Assembly (NCBI RefSeq): GCF_024158025.1 | Contig: NZ_JAMZEL010000006.1 | Span: 186,001-250,000 of the forward strand | Source of the DNA: Runella salmonicolor | Lineage (GTDB): Bacteria > Bacteroidota > Bacteroidia > Cytophagales > Spirosomataceae | Length of the DNA stretch: 64,000 bases | Direction of reading: 5' to 3' | Shown: positions 16,564 to 25,601 of the stretch, in pieces | Position numbering within the stretch: position 1 is the first letter of the stretch | Layout: every line of letters starts with the position of its first letter | Translations under genes and position numbers: made by a program | The notes under the pieces: model-generated | What the model was told of the DNA's origin: nothing | The model's input: the letters and a program-made list of their open reading frames with translations, nothing else | Databases searched by the model: none

Positions 16564-17439
16564 TTAAAAAACTATCCATATCATACTAACCATCCCGACT
16601 AACGTAATGATTTTACATAAACTGCTCAACGCTCCGAACTCCCGTTTGGTATCGGCATAAACCAAGCGATATACCAACCAACTGATTAACAATGCCAAGC
16701 CCACAAACATCCAACCCAGACGCGCATTGTTGAGCCAATGCGCCACCGCAAAAAGACTAGGAATAAACAAACCAATGAGAACGTAAAGAAAAAGTTTGGT
16801 GCGCCGAATTCCCCAAATAATGGGCAATGTGCGGCAGCCGTGCGATACATCGCCCCTGACATCTTCCATGTCTTTGATGATTTCGCGAATCATCGTAATT
16901 CCGAAAGCAAAAAGGGCGTAAAGAAGGACCAAATTGCGATTTTGAGGATAGTAAACGGCCAGAATTAAAAGTGAAAGGGCGGTCAACAAAGAAACGATAA
17001 GATTGCCGATAAAAGGGCGTTTCTTAAAATACGAGGCGTAAAACCAAAGCAGTGTTACGGATAAAACACTGATTAAAAAAATCCATTTACCCGCCCATAA
17101 CCCCAATAAACAGCCCACAAAACTCAGTACCTGATGGGCCCCCATGGCCACCCGACGCTTGAGGTAGCGGCCGATAATCACCCGGTCGGGTTTATTGATA
17201 AGGTCTATTTTTATGTCAAAATAGTCGTTTATGATATAACCCGCCGCTGCAATAAGTACGGTAGAAAGGCTAATAAAAAAAATAGTAGACTCGCCCAGAA
17301 TCGACCGCCAATCTTGGGTTGGGCCAACCAGAAAAATCCGCGCCATGTACTGAGTTACTGCGATAATCAGGAGATTTGGCCAGCGGATAAGCCGCAGAAA
17401 ACCAAGCACTACGTCTTTTATGGTTAGTCGTTTTTTCAA
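16564..17439 (-). CDS. UbiA-family prenyltransferase (geranylgeranylglycerol-phosphate geranylgeranyltransferase-like)
   Basis: 291-residue membrane enzyme with about eight hydrophobic helices. UbiA enzymes join a prenyl diphosphate to an acceptor. Both Asp-rich metal motifs are present: NDYFDIKIDLINKPDR (about 66-81) and DMEDVRGD (about 191-198). The first motif with NKPDR and the overall length fit the Bacteroidota proteins usually annotated as geranylgeranylglycerol-phosphate transferases, but the real acceptor (menaquinone precursor, glycerol phosphate or other) cannot be read from sequence. The start appears to be TTG; no in-frame ATG lies near it. Confidence 0.82.
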   Translation of the reverse strand: MKKRLTIKDVVLGFLRLIRWPNLLIIAVTQYMARIFLVGPTQDWRSILGESTIFFISLSTVLIAAAGYIINDYFDIKIDLINKPDRVIIGRYLKRRVAMGAHQVLSFVGCLLGLWAGKWIFLISVLSVTLLWFYASYFKKRPFIGNLIVSLLTALSLLILAVYYPQNRNLVLLYALFAFGITMIREIIKDMEDVRGDVSHGCRTLPIIWGIRRTKLFLYVLIGLFIPSLFAVAHWLNNARLGWMFVGLALLISWLVYRLVYADTKREFGALSSLCKIITLVGMVSMIWIVF

Positions 17440-17609
17440 TGAGAAATGGAGTATGGAGGATGATGAATTTGGGTTTCAACTCTGTACGAAACACCAAAAA
17501 AATTTGAAGCGTTTCGCGAGTTCACAAAATCTTTACATGCACTAAGGAGAAAAAGTTGGATTTTTTTTGTTGTAATTATAAATCAGTCCATCTAACGCTC
17601 CGTTTACGA

Positions 17610-18770
17610 ATGAAAATAGGAATAGTTTGTTATCCCACCTTTGGGGGTAGTGGTGTAGTAGCCACCGAGTTAGGCAAAGCCCTGGCTGCGGTTGGCCATG
17701 AAATCCACTTTATCACATATTCGCAACCTACCCGCCTCGATTTTTTTGGCGAAAATATCTTTTACCACGAAGTTCATATTCCCAATTATCCGCTTTTTCA
17801 ATACGCACCTTATGAATCTGCGCTTTCGAGCGCCATGGTTAATGTAGTAAACGACGAAAAACTGGATGTGTTGCACGTGCATTACGCCATTCCGCACGCT
17901 TCGTCGGCGTATTTAGCAAAACAGATATTGAAATCACAAGGAATTCATATTCCGTTTATCACAACCCTGCACGGAACCGACATTACGTTGGTAGGTCGTG
18001 ATGCGGCTTTTGGGCCAGTAATTACGTTCAGTATCAATGCCTCCGACGGAGTAACGGCGGTGTCGGAATTTCTCAAAAACGCCACCAACGAGTCTTTCCC
18101 GATTACCAAAGAAATTGAAGTTATTCCCAATTTTATTGATTTAGATCGGTTTAAAAAGCAGAAAAAAGACCACTTCAAGCTGGCAATTTGTCCTAACAAC
18201 GAAAAATTGCTCGTTCACACTTCTAATTTCCGTAAGGTAAAACGCATCGAAGACATTGTGTTGATGTTTGACAAACTGCGTCACATTGTGCCTTCCAAGT
18301 TGTTGCTCGTCGGCGATGGCCCCGAGCGCAGCCGAATCGAATACATGTGTAAAGAGATGAAATTGATGCACGATGTTCGTTTTCTGGGCAACCTAGACGC
18401 CATCGAAGAGGTGTTGTCGGTGGCTGATTTGTTTGTGATGCCTTCCGAAACCGAAAGTTTTGGTTTGGCCGCGCTCGAAGCCATGGCCTGTGAAGTGCCA
18501 CTGATTACGTCAAATGCGGGTGGCTTGCCCGAACTTAACATTCAGGGTGTGACTGGGTTTATGAGCAATGTGGGCGATATCGAAGACATGGTCAAAAACG
18601 CCGCGTACATTTTACAGGAAGAAAATCTTCCACGTTTCAAAGAAAATGCGCTGGCAAGGGCCAAAGAATTTGATTTAGCCAATATCTTGCCGCAATATGA
18701 AGCCTATTACGAACGTATCGTGGCCGAAAGCCGGGAGGCCTTGGAAAAAGAGTTAAAGGTCGTGGGCTAA
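17610..18770 (+). CDS. bshA: N-acetyl-alpha-D-glucosaminyl L-malate synthase
   Basis: 386-residue GT4 glycosyltransferase, first enzyme of bacillithiol synthesis: UDP-GlcNAc plus L-malate gives GlcNAc-malate. Seen: the BshA N-terminus MKIGIVCYPTFGGSGVVATELG, HVHYAIPHASSAYLA, TLHGTDITLVG, and the C-terminal donor site ETESFGLAALEAMACEVP with its E-x7-E pattern, then SNAGGLPE. Bacillithiol is the low-molecular-weight thiol of many Bacteroidota. BshB and BshC are not in the window. ATG 17610 is the family start; an upstream TTG would add 18 unlikely residues. Confidence 0.95.
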   Translation: MKIGIVCYPTFGGSGVVATELGKALAAVGHEIHFITYSQPTRLDFFGENIFYHEVHIPNYPLFQYAPYESALSSAMVNVVNDEKLDVLHVHYAIPHASSAYLAKQILKSQGIHIPFITTLHGTDITLVGRDAAFGPVITFSINASDGVTAVSEFLKNATNESFPITKEIEVIPNFIDLDRFKKQKKDHFKLAICPNNEKLLVHTSNFRKVKRIEDIVLMFDKLRHIVPSKLLLVGDGPERSRIEYMCKEMKLMHDVRFLGNLDAIEEVLSVADLFVMPSETESFGLAALEAMACEVPLITSNAGGLPELNIQGVTGFMSNVGDIEDMVKNAAYILQEENLPRFKENALARAKEFDLANILPQYEAYYERIVAESREALEKELKVVG

Positions 18771-18819
18771 GAAGAATTTCTTAACTTTCGGCCATCAACA
18801 TTCTTGACCTAACCAAAAA

Positions 18820-19578
18820 ATGAAAAAAAATATCCTGCTGATTGCGCTGTTTGCAGCTTCGTTGACGGCCTGTACGCGTTATTTTATTGCCAAGCCCGTC
18901 CAACTGCGCCCCATCGCCGTCAGTGATACCGCTTCAGCCCCCTCGGGAGCGCTTTCGCAACAGATTGCTGCGTATTTACAGCCTTACCGCGATAGTTTGG
19001 AAACAAACATGAATACGGTATTGGTAAAATCGCCGCGTCGGCTTTCCAAAGGAGTGCCCGAATCTGAATTAGGGAATTTAATGGCGGATATTTTGCGCGA
19101 AATGGGGCAGGAACGCTTGGGTAAACCCGTAGACGTGGCCATTACCAACAACGGAGGAATCAGAACTGATTTTCCCGCGGGAAATATTACCCTCGGCAAT
19201 GTGTACGAAGTCATGCCTTTTGACAACGAATTGGTGGCCATTACGCTCACGGGCGAAACCATGCAGAAGGTGATTGAGTATTTGGCGCAACGCAAAGAGC
19301 CCCAATCGGGCGTGAAATTGGTTATCGACAAAGCGACCAATAAACCACTGGAGGCTACAATCGGCGGTAAACCGCTGGATTTAAAGCAAACCTACACGCT
19401 CATCACGAGCGACTACATGGCCGTGAGCAGCGACATGGCGGCTATCGTTAAAAACAATCAGGGTTTTCAGATTCTTCGTTACCTGATGCGTGATGCCATT
19501 GCTGATTATTTGCGACGCAAAGGACAACAAAATCAGGAGCTTAACCCAACAAAAGACGGACGGACCACCGTAAAATAA
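18820..19578 (+). CDS. Lipoprotein with 5'-nucleotidase C-terminal domain
   Basis: 252 residues. Lipobox SLTAC at about 15-19 predicts a membrane-anchored lipoprotein. The remainder is the substrate-binding C-terminal domain of UshA-type 5'-nucleotidases: ESELGNLMADILRE, the signature NGGIRTDFPAGNITLGNVYEV with MPFDNELV, and a closing YTLITSDYMA. The metal-bearing catalytic domain is missing here and is encoded by the next gene, nine bases downstream. Neither is expected to be fully active alone, so the two products probably assemble or act on the same substrate in the periplasm. Confidence 0.9.
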   Translation: MKKNILLIALFAASLTACTRYFIAKPVQLRPIAVSDTASAPSGALSQQIAAYLQPYRDSLETNMNTVLVKSPRRLSKGVPESELGNLMADILREMGQERLGKPVDVAITNNGGIRTDFPAGNITLGNVYEVMPFDNELVAITLTGETMQKVIEYLAQRKEPQSGVKLVIDKATNKPLEATIGGKPLDLKQTYTLITSDYMAVSSDMAAIVKNNQGFQILRYLMRDAIADYLRRKGQQNQELNPTKDGRTTVK

Positions 19579-19587
19579 TATCAAGAA

Positions 19588-20508
19588 ATGGAAAGAAGAT
19601 TATTCCTCAGAAATATAGCAGGTATCGGTGGTGCGGTGGCATTGGGACAATGGCCTTTTGAAACCTGGGCGAGCACCAACGCGGAATCGCTAAAAATCAC
19701 CATTTTGCACACCAACGACCAGCACAGCCGTTTGGAGCCGTTTCCTAAAACAGACCGCTTGGCCGGACGAGGTGGGGTGGTCAATAGGGCGCGTATTTTA
19801 AGTAAAATCAGGTCAGAAGAGGCCAATGTGTTGCTTTTTGACGCGGGAGATATTTTTCAAGGAACGCCTTATTTCAATTTCTACAAAGGCCGTCCCGAGA
19901 TTGAACTGATGAGCCAAATGGGCTACGACGCGGTTACGATGGGAAACCATGATTTTGACGGCGGTCTGGAGTTGTACGTAAAGCAAATCAAAGAATACGC
20001 TAAGTTTCCCGTTTTGGTGGCCAACTACGATTTCAAAGGAACGGCCATGGAAGGCTTGGCGCAACCCTACAAAATTTTTACGGTAAAGGGCGTTAAAATC
20101 GGCGTTTTTGGCTTGGGAATTGACCCCAAAGGCCTCATTCCTGAAAAACTGTTTGGCGGCACCAAATACCTCGACCCCATCAAAACGGCCAATGAAACCG
20201 CCACGTTTTTGCGCCAAGAGAAAAAATGTAGTTTGGTGGTGTGCCTTTCGCATTTGGGCTATAAAATGAGTGACGGCGAGATGTCGGATTTGGTGATGGC
20301 ACCGCAAACAAAAGACATTGATTTAATCATTGGTGGGCATACACACACGTTTCTGAATGAGCCTACCGCCTTGAAAAATCTAGCCGGCAAGCCCGTGTTG
20401 GTGAATCAGGCAGGCTGGGGTGGTGCGAGTTTGGGGCGGCTTGATTTTACCTTCGATCGGGTGTCAAAGCAAGTCTTTTTTACCAGTCATAGTGTATCAA
20501 TCCAATAA
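19588..20508 (+). CDS. Tat-exported metallophosphatase, 5'-nucleotidase N-terminal domain
   Basis: 306 residues. The N-terminus MERRLFLRNIAGIGG has a twin-arginine pattern (RRLFLR), suggesting export of the folded, metal-loaded protein. The calcineurin-like dimetal site is complete: TNDQHSR (Asp/His), DAGDIFQG, GNHDFD, the LSHLGY segment and GGHTHTF. It lacks the nucleotide-binding C-terminal domain, which is supplied by the preceding gene. Together they equal one UshA/YfkN-type 5'-nucleotidase with the domains encoded in reverse order. The likely role is phosphate and nucleoside scavenging from extracellular nucleotides. Confidence 0.92.
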   Translation: MERRLFLRNIAGIGGAVALGQWPFETWASTNAESLKITILHTNDQHSRLEPFPKTDRLAGRGGVVNRARILSKIRSEEANVLLFDAGDIFQGTPYFNFYKGRPEIELMSQMGYDAVTMGNHDFDGGLELYVKQIKEYAKFPVLVANYDFKGTAMEGLAQPYKIFTVKGVKIGVFGLGIDPKGLIPEKLFGGTKYLDPIKTANETATFLRQEKKCSLVVCLSHLGYKMSDGEMSDLVMAPQTKDIDLIIGGHTHTFLNEPTALKNLAGKPVLVNQAGWGGASLGRLDFTFDRVSKQVFFTSHSVSIQ

Positions 20509-20561
20509 ACTGTGATTGTTAAATTGCCCTCAAAAATCCCATTTTTAATTTAATATATACT

Positions 20562-20589
20562 CCAAAATAGTTATTTTAAGCTATTTTGA
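20562..20589. repeat. AT-rich inverted repeat after the nucleotidase pair
   Basis: CAAAATAG and CTATTTTG are inverted arms 10 bases apart in an AT-rich gap. It could be a weak terminator of the nucleotidase operon or part of the control region of the deiminase gene. There is little to support either. Confidence 0.3.
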
Positions 20590-20723
20590 TTTGATAGATA
20601 TTTGTTTTGCGTCAAAATTGTATTTTGCGAAAAAACAACTTTTTAGGTTCGTCTCCGAATTTCTCGGGATTGATTACATCCCCAATAATTCTACCAAAAA
20701 CGAATCACTACAAACTTATTCTC

Positions 20724-22169
20724 ATGAATTCAACTCATCAACTTAAGGTTTCTTCTGAAGTTGGCACGCTGCGCAAACTCCTCATTCACAGTCCTGACCG
20801 TGGGTTAGGAAAAGTGGTTCCTTCCAAAGCCCAAGATTGGCTTTTTGAAGATATTGTACACCTCGATACGATGCGGCGTGAGGAGTACGATTATTACGTC
20901 AAGATTCTGCTGTATTTCCTTGACCCTGAAAAAGTAAAAGGGAAGTTGAAAGAAATAGACGCCGATGCCTCGCGGTCGTTTTATAAACCGGGAAATCCTC
21001 AATATTTTAATTCGGATAAGGTGGTCGATATTCAGAAACTTTTGACCGAAATTCTGGAAAACGAAACCATCAAGACCAAATTGATTGCGTCGATTTGCGC
21101 GGTGGAGCGTTGTTCGTTCAAAATACAACACAAACTTAAAGAATACGACGCGTCGGAATTGGCTAAAATCCTGATTTCAGGGTCATTGCCCGATAAGTCC
21201 ATGATTTTTGCGCCCGTTCCCAATTTCATTTTCACGCGTGATATTGGAATCGTCATCAACGATTATGTTTTGTTGAACAAACCTGCCAAAACGGCCCGCA
21301 CCCGGGAGTCGCTTTTGACGCAATACATCTTTTTCTATCATCCGATGTTTGAGGTGTATCGTGACAATATCATCGAAATCCCCGACAACGAGCACCATTT
21401 TTTGTTGACCGACGATGAGCTTAAAAGTGATTATCTGCGGTCAACCCTCGAAGGGGGGGATGTGATGATGGTAGCCCCTCGGCATTTATTGATTGGTTGT
21501 AGCGAGCGTACCACGCTTTATGCGGCCCAGCAGGTAATGAAAGCGCTGTTTGAACGAAATGTAGTAGATACCATTACTATCGTCAAAATTCCCAAAAAGC
21601 GCGATTATATGCACATTGATACGGTATTTACGCAGGTAAAACGCAATATGTGGGTGCTGCTAGGAGCGATTGCGCGGCAAGGTGACGAAGCAAAAAAACG
21701 GGATGTGCTGCATTTTTTTGCACCAAAAGAAGACCCAGACCGCCTGCAAATTATGCAGTTTAATAAAGGTTGGGAAAACAAACCCACCGAAATCGAAAAT
21801 TTGGAAGATTTATTGACCGACATCAGCAAAAATGACTTGGGATGTGCAGAGCCGGTGCAATTTATTTATTCTGGAAACAACGAATTTCCTTTTGGAGCAC
21901 GTGAACAATGGACCGATTCTTGCAATTTATTGGCGCTAAAAGACGGCGTAGTGATTGGCTACGACCGTAACGATAAAACACTGGAGGCCTTCCGAACGGC
22001 AGGGTTCAGGACGGTTCGGGCCAAAGATTTATTGGATGAATTTGAAGCGGGAATTTCTTCTCCCGATACCCTCACCGATACGTTTATCATGTTGCCTTCG
22101 GCGGAGCTTTCGCGGGCGCGTGGAGGCTCACATTGCATGAGTTTACCGATTTTACGGGATGATTTTTAG
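20724..22169 (+). CDS. Arginine deiminase-family protein
   Basis: About 481 residues of the guanidine-modifying (pentein) fold. Arginine deiminase hydrolyses arginine to citrulline and ammonia. Pentein features seen: the LIHSPDRGL opening, FTRDIGIVINDYVLLN, EGGDVMMVAPRHLLIG (substrate-binding Glu/Asp), HIDTVFTQV (catalytic His) and the C-terminal GGSHCMSLPI with the nucleophilic Cys. It is longer than classic ArcA (about 410). ATG at 20724 is chosen over an in-frame upstream start because the extra 39 residues look non-coding. No carbamate kinase or ornithine carbamoyltransferase is near. Instead a Uma2-like gene and a CtlX-like gene follow on the same strand. Confidence 0.87.
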   Translation: MNSTHQLKVSSEVGTLRKLLIHSPDRGLGKVVPSKAQDWLFEDIVHLDTMRREEYDYYVKILLYFLDPEKVKGKLKEIDADASRSFYKPGNPQYFNSDKVVDIQKLLTEILENETIKTKLIASICAVERCSFKIQHKLKEYDASELAKILISGSLPDKSMIFAPVPNFIFTRDIGIVINDYVLLNKPAKTARTRESLLTQYIFFYHPMFEVYRDNIIEIPDNEHHFLLTDDELKSDYLRSTLEGGDVMMVAPRHLLIGCSERTTLYAAQQVMKALFERNVVDTITIVKIPKKRDYMHIDTVFTQVKRNMWVLLGAIARQGDEAKKRDVLHFFAPKEDPDRLQIMQFNKGWENKPTEIENLEDLLTDISKNDLGCAEPVQFIYSGNNEFPFGAREQWTDSCNLLALKDGVVIGYDRNDKTLEAFRTAGFRTVRAKDLLDEFEAGISSPDTLTDTFIMLPSAELSRARGGSHCMSLPILRDDF

Positions 22170-22230
22170 TCAATTTCTTATTTTGATTCATCAGTTTTAT
22201 GGCTAATTTTAGGATAAAATTAAGGAAGCT

Positions 22231-22797
22231 ATGACAACCACATTAGTTCAAACTGAGGTATTGCCTACTGACCTTCAAACCGTCGAAGAGTTTGAAAATT
22301 GGCAGCGCCAACACGTGTCGGAAGGGAGTTTTGAATTTTTAGATGGCAGAATCATTCAAAAGGAATCTATGAAGCAAGACGAAATTTTTATTGCAGCTTT
22401 TCTGCAAAGAATTTTTACTACAACCGCAAGTTATCAAAGAGGGGATGTATTAATGCCTGAATCAGACTCTTATGTAAGCGAAACCCGCAAGCGAGTGCCT
22501 GATTTGACTTATTTTACTGCCGAAGAAATCCAGCAAATGCGCCAAAAAGTGCGGGTAAAATCTAAGTTTGCCATTGAGATATTGTCTGATTCTGAATCTT
22601 TTGAAGATGTGATTGAAAAAGTACAGGATTATTTTGACGCAGGGGGGCTGTTGGTGTGGTACATTGTTCCCAAGCAACAAAAAATATACGTTTATGCGAG
22701 CCCCGATGAATCAAAGGCTTATAAAGGTAACGAGGTAATTTCAGCAGCGCCCGTAATCGCTGATTTTCAGTTTGAGGTATCCCAAATGTTTTCCTAA
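22231..22797 (+). CDS. Uma2-family (DUF820) putative endonuclease-like protein
   Basis: 188 residues, second Uma2-family gene. Seen: VEEFENWQRQH, FEFLDGRIIQKESM, VPDLTYFTAEE (motif Asp) followed by KSKFAIEILSDSESFEDV (motif E-x-hydrophobic), and GGLLVWYIVPKQQKIYVY as the closing strand. Fold family PD-(D/E)XK; function unproven. It sits between two deiminase-superfamily genes, 20 bases before the second, so it is likely co-transcribed with it. Confidence 0.85.
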   Translation: MTTTLVQTEVLPTDLQTVEEFENWQRQHVSEGSFEFLDGRIIQKESMKQDEIFIAAFLQRIFTTTASYQRGDVLMPESDSYVSETRKRVPDLTYFTAEEIQQMRQKVRVKSKFAIEILSDSESFEDVIEKVQDYFDAGGLLVWYIVPKQQKIYVYASPDESKAYKGNEVISAAPVIADFQFEVSQMFS

Positions 22798-22817
22798 AAT
22801 CAGAAAAAGAAGTTGAT

Positions 22818-23759
22818 ATGTCGCACAAAATGCAACCCCAAGCCACATCGCACATTTTGATGATTCGACCAGTGCGATTCGCTTTTAATGAAGAAACCGC
22901 CGAAAGTAATGCATTTCAGAGCGTTGAGATTGCCGCTAAAACCAAAGAAGCTGCGCAACAGGAAGCCTTGGAAGAGTTTGAACACATGGTGTCACAGCTT
23001 ACGGCGGCGGGCGTAGAAGTAACCGTCTATGAAGATACGCCTGAGCCTTTTACACCCGATTCGATTTTTCCTAACAACTGGATTTCTTTTCACCAAAGCG
23101 GCAAGGTAGTACTGTATCCGATGCAAGCCCCTAATCGTCGTTTGGAGCGACGGATGGATATCGTCGAAGACCTCAGGAAGCGTTTTCACGTTGAAGAAAT
23201 CATTGATTTGTCGTCATTTGAGCAGCAGGGAAAATACCTCGAAGGCACGGGGAGTATGGTGCTAGACCGTCGTTATAAAATTGCGTATGCCTGCCTCTCG
23301 CCCCGCACGCACGAGGAAGTGCTGGATGCCTTTGCGCACGAAACGGGCTACAAAATTGTGAAGTTCAATGCGGTAGATGCGGGTGGAAAACCTGTATACC
23401 ATACCAACGTGGTGATGTGCGTCGGCGATTCGTTTGCAGTAGTGTGTTTGCAGTCGATTCAAGACCCCGACGAGCGGCTCATGGTCCGTGAAGAGCTCGA
23501 AAAAACGGGTAAACAAGTGATTGAAATCACTTTGGAGCAAATGAATAGTTTTGCGGGTAATATGCTGTTGGTCAATAACAAACGCGGCGAAAAACTGTTG
23601 GTCATGTCGACGCAGGCATTTGAATCTCTTTCTGCTAAGCAACGCGACGAAATCGATGACTATGCCGTGCTTTTGCACTTCGATTTGTCGGTCATTGAAG
23701 GAAATGGCGGCGGCTCAGCCCGTTGCATGATGGCCGAAGTACACTTGCCTGAAAAATAG
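22818..23759 (+). CDS. ctlX: CtlX-like citrulline hydrolase / amidinotransferase-family protein
   Basis: 313 residues of the pentein fold, resembling CtlX, reported to hydrolyse citrulline to ornithine. Seen: ILMIRPVRFAFNEETAESN, the FTPDSIFPNNWISFH segment (substrate-binding Asp), LEGTGSMVLDR, HTNVVMCVGDSFAVV (catalytic His) and the C-terminal GGGSARCMMAEV with the Cys nucleophile. Preceded by an arginine deiminase-like gene, it could complete a two-step arginine-to-ornithine path that makes no carbamoyl phosphate. A hairpin element follows the stop. Confidence 0.82.
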   Translation: MSHKMQPQATSHILMIRPVRFAFNEETAESNAFQSVEIAAKTKEAAQQEALEEFEHMVSQLTAAGVEVTVYEDTPEPFTPDSIFPNNWISFHQSGKVVLYPMQAPNRRLERRMDIVEDLRKRFHVEEIIDLSSFEQQGKYLEGTGSMVLDRRYKIAYACLSPRTHEEVLDAFAHETGYKIVKFNAVDAGGKPVYHTNVVMCVGDSFAVVCLQSIQDPDERLMVREELEKTGKQVIEITLEQMNSFAGNMLLVNNKRGEKLLVMSTQAFESLSAKQRDEIDDYAVLLHFDLSVIEGNGGGSARCMMAEVHLPEK

Positions 23760-23766
23760 ATTTTCC

Positions 23767-23827
23767 ATACTTGCCAAGTCGTCTAGACGGGGTCGCCGAG
23801 ACGGGGTCCTCCAGACTTGGCAAGTAT
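23767..23827. repeat. Hairpin repeat with 14-bp perfect arms between convergent genes
   Basis: ATACTTGCCAAGTC (23767-23780) and GACTTGGCAAGTAT (23814-23827) are perfect inverted arms. The loop holds two direct copies of AGACGGGGTC and a GTCTAGAC palindrome. A T run follows on the plus strand. It probably works as a terminator for ctlX, but its layered structure looks like a mobile or dispersed intergenic repeat. Confidence 0.75.
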
Positions 23828-23834
23828 CGTTTTT

Positions 23835-25508
23835 TTATCCCACAAAACGACGGGTAATATTCTTCGCCTTTTCGCGGGTTTCTTCGATGAGTGGGTGTAG
23901 GGGTTGCGAAACCATTTCCAACACATCTTCAATGGTATCTTTAAAAAGTAAACTTACTGGCAATTCGTATTTTTCTTCATCGCTGATTTTCAACACTGCT
24001 GTGGGTTTTACTTTACCAGAGGCCGAAAGTTGGCTGAAAGTACGACGAGCTTCCATATAAGCCTCCGTAGTAGCCTCAAATTCAACCGATTGGAGAGTAA
24101 GCTCCGAAAGTTTTTGTTCGATTTTGGCATCTAAAGCCGCCAGCAATTGCCGTAAATGCACCGTGTCTTTGCCTGTACGAATACGCTCGCGCAATGATTG
24201 CCGAATCAGGTACGTAATGGCGTGCGTAACGTCCAATCCGATTTCGGCCATTTGTTTGAAAATCAACGAAGTAGGCGACATACCGGGCAGTGTATTGGGG
24301 TCGTGAAGCAAGACACGCCCGTCGGGAGTGAGGAAGCCATCAATGCGAGCTACGGCGTTCATACCCAATTTCTCAAATACCAATGCAATGTTGTATTGAA
24401 TCTTTTGGTTGTTTTCAAGTACCGTTCTCACCGGAATAAACTTACGGGTAACGTTGAGTTTGTATTTGGTCTTGAAATCAAACGTCTGATTTTCATCCAT
24501 TTTGGCAATTTCGGTAGGAGGTAAGGCAATGACGGTGCCGTCGTCGTCCTGAATGACGCCGCACGAAAACTCCTGCCCCGTCATAAATTCTTCCAGCAAT
24601 ACTTGGTCTTCGGCATTAACAGAGAGCAGCGATACGCGGGAAGAAAAGGGCGACGAATCCAGTTTTTCAATCAAATCGATGGGGTGGTAAATGGTTTCGC
24701 CCGTTTGCTGAATCACTACGGGATAACCGATGCTTTCGTCGAGGTTGCCGATGCGCTGCGCAAAAGCGTGTTTTTCGGCTTCTGACCAACTCTTCCAATC
24801 GTCAGATTTTATTTCCAACGAGAAAAAACACTGATTCATTGCGGCAGCAAAGGCCGAAGCGCTGTCTTCTTTCACAATCGCTACCCCAATCGAAGAGCCT
24901 TGGTGGGGCGCTTTTACCACGATAGGCAATCCTACGGCGGCTTTGGCAGCCTCAAAAATGACGTTGACATCGCCACCGTTCCACTCTTCCCAGCGGACTA
25001 CTTTCATTTTTTTCTGCTGACCATTGGCGCGGGCGATTTGCTCATTTTGCAAAATTTTATCAATACTTACGGCCGAACCGAGCAGACCCGGACCCATATA
25101 CGGCATTTTGTGCCACTCCATTAGGCCTTGAATGGCACCGTCTTCGCAGTCGGGGCCGTGGAGGATGATAAAAGCAAAATCGAAATATTTTTTAAAATCC
25201 TGCGGTTGAATCGGCGTGCCAATACCGTGCATTAGGGCTTCCAATTCGGCCTGCGAAAGTTGTTGCTGTAACGACTCAATGTATACTTCAAAACCGCCTT
25301 CCCTGAATGCAGGCCCCGGATAAAAAGCGCGGATGCCAGCATGGTAAAGGGTGGACTCATCGGTCAGGATAAAATTGCCGAGGCTGTCTACAAATACCAA
25401 TACGGGCGTAAACAACGCCTTGTCCATGTTTTCATAGGCCGTTTTACCGCCTGCATAAGAAATTTCGCGCTCACGCGCGGGGCCGCCAAAAAAGATTCCG
25501 ATACGCAC
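23835..25508 (-). CDS. D-alanine--D-alanine ligase-like ATP-grasp protein, long form
   Basis: 557 residues against about 310-370 for Ddl. The core is recognisable: FGGPAREREIS with the Ddl-type Glu at about 13; HGPDCEDGAIQG; the ATP-grasp loop KAPHQGSSIGVA (199-210); first metal Asp in ARIDGF (about 390); and DPNTLPGMSPTS (403-412). Where Ddl has Glu-x-Asn for the second metal, this protein has Asp403-Pro-Asn405. Extra sequence lies at about 40-105 and 225-300, plus a helical tail of about 110 residues. The start is GTG. It may ligate D-Ala or another amino acid/dipeptide. It is the last of a minus-strand group behind a beta-lactamase gene. Confidence 0.8.
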   Translation of the reverse strand: MRIGIFFGGPAREREISYAGGKTAYENMDKALFTPVLVFVDSLGNFILTDESTLYHAGIRAFYPGPAFREGGFEVYIESLQQQLSQAELEALMHGIGTPIQPQDFKKYFDFAFIILHGPDCEDGAIQGLMEWHKMPYMGPGLLGSAVSIDKILQNEQIARANGQQKKMKVVRWEEWNGGDVNVIFEAAKAAVGLPIVVKAPHQGSSIGVAIVKEDSASAFAAAMNQCFFSLEIKSDDWKSWSEAEKHAFAQRIGNLDESIGYPVVIQQTGETIYHPIDLIEKLDSSPFSSRVSLLSVNAEDQVLLEEFMTGQEFSCGVIQDDDGTVIALPPTEIAKMDENQTFDFKTKYKLNVTRKFIPVRTVLENNQKIQYNIALVFEKLGMNAVARIDGFLTPDGRVLLHDPNTLPGMSPTSLIFKQMAEIGLDVTHAITYLIRQSLRERIRTGKDTVHLRQLLAALDAKIEQKLSELTLQSVEFEATTEAYMEARRTFSQLSASGKVKPTAVLKISDEEKYELPVSLLFKDTIEDVLEMVSQPLHPLIEETREKAKNITRRFVG

Positions 25509-25601
25509 GATGTAAACTAATTAGAGTAGTAGTGAATGGAAAATGAGACAATGGGCAAAGGTAGCGACGCTTTTCGGAATTTGAAACGACAAATACCTAG
25601 T

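Noticed and set aside
20607..20723. Upstream start for the arginine deiminase-like gene
   Set aside because: The extra 39 residues have non-coding character and precede the family N-terminus.
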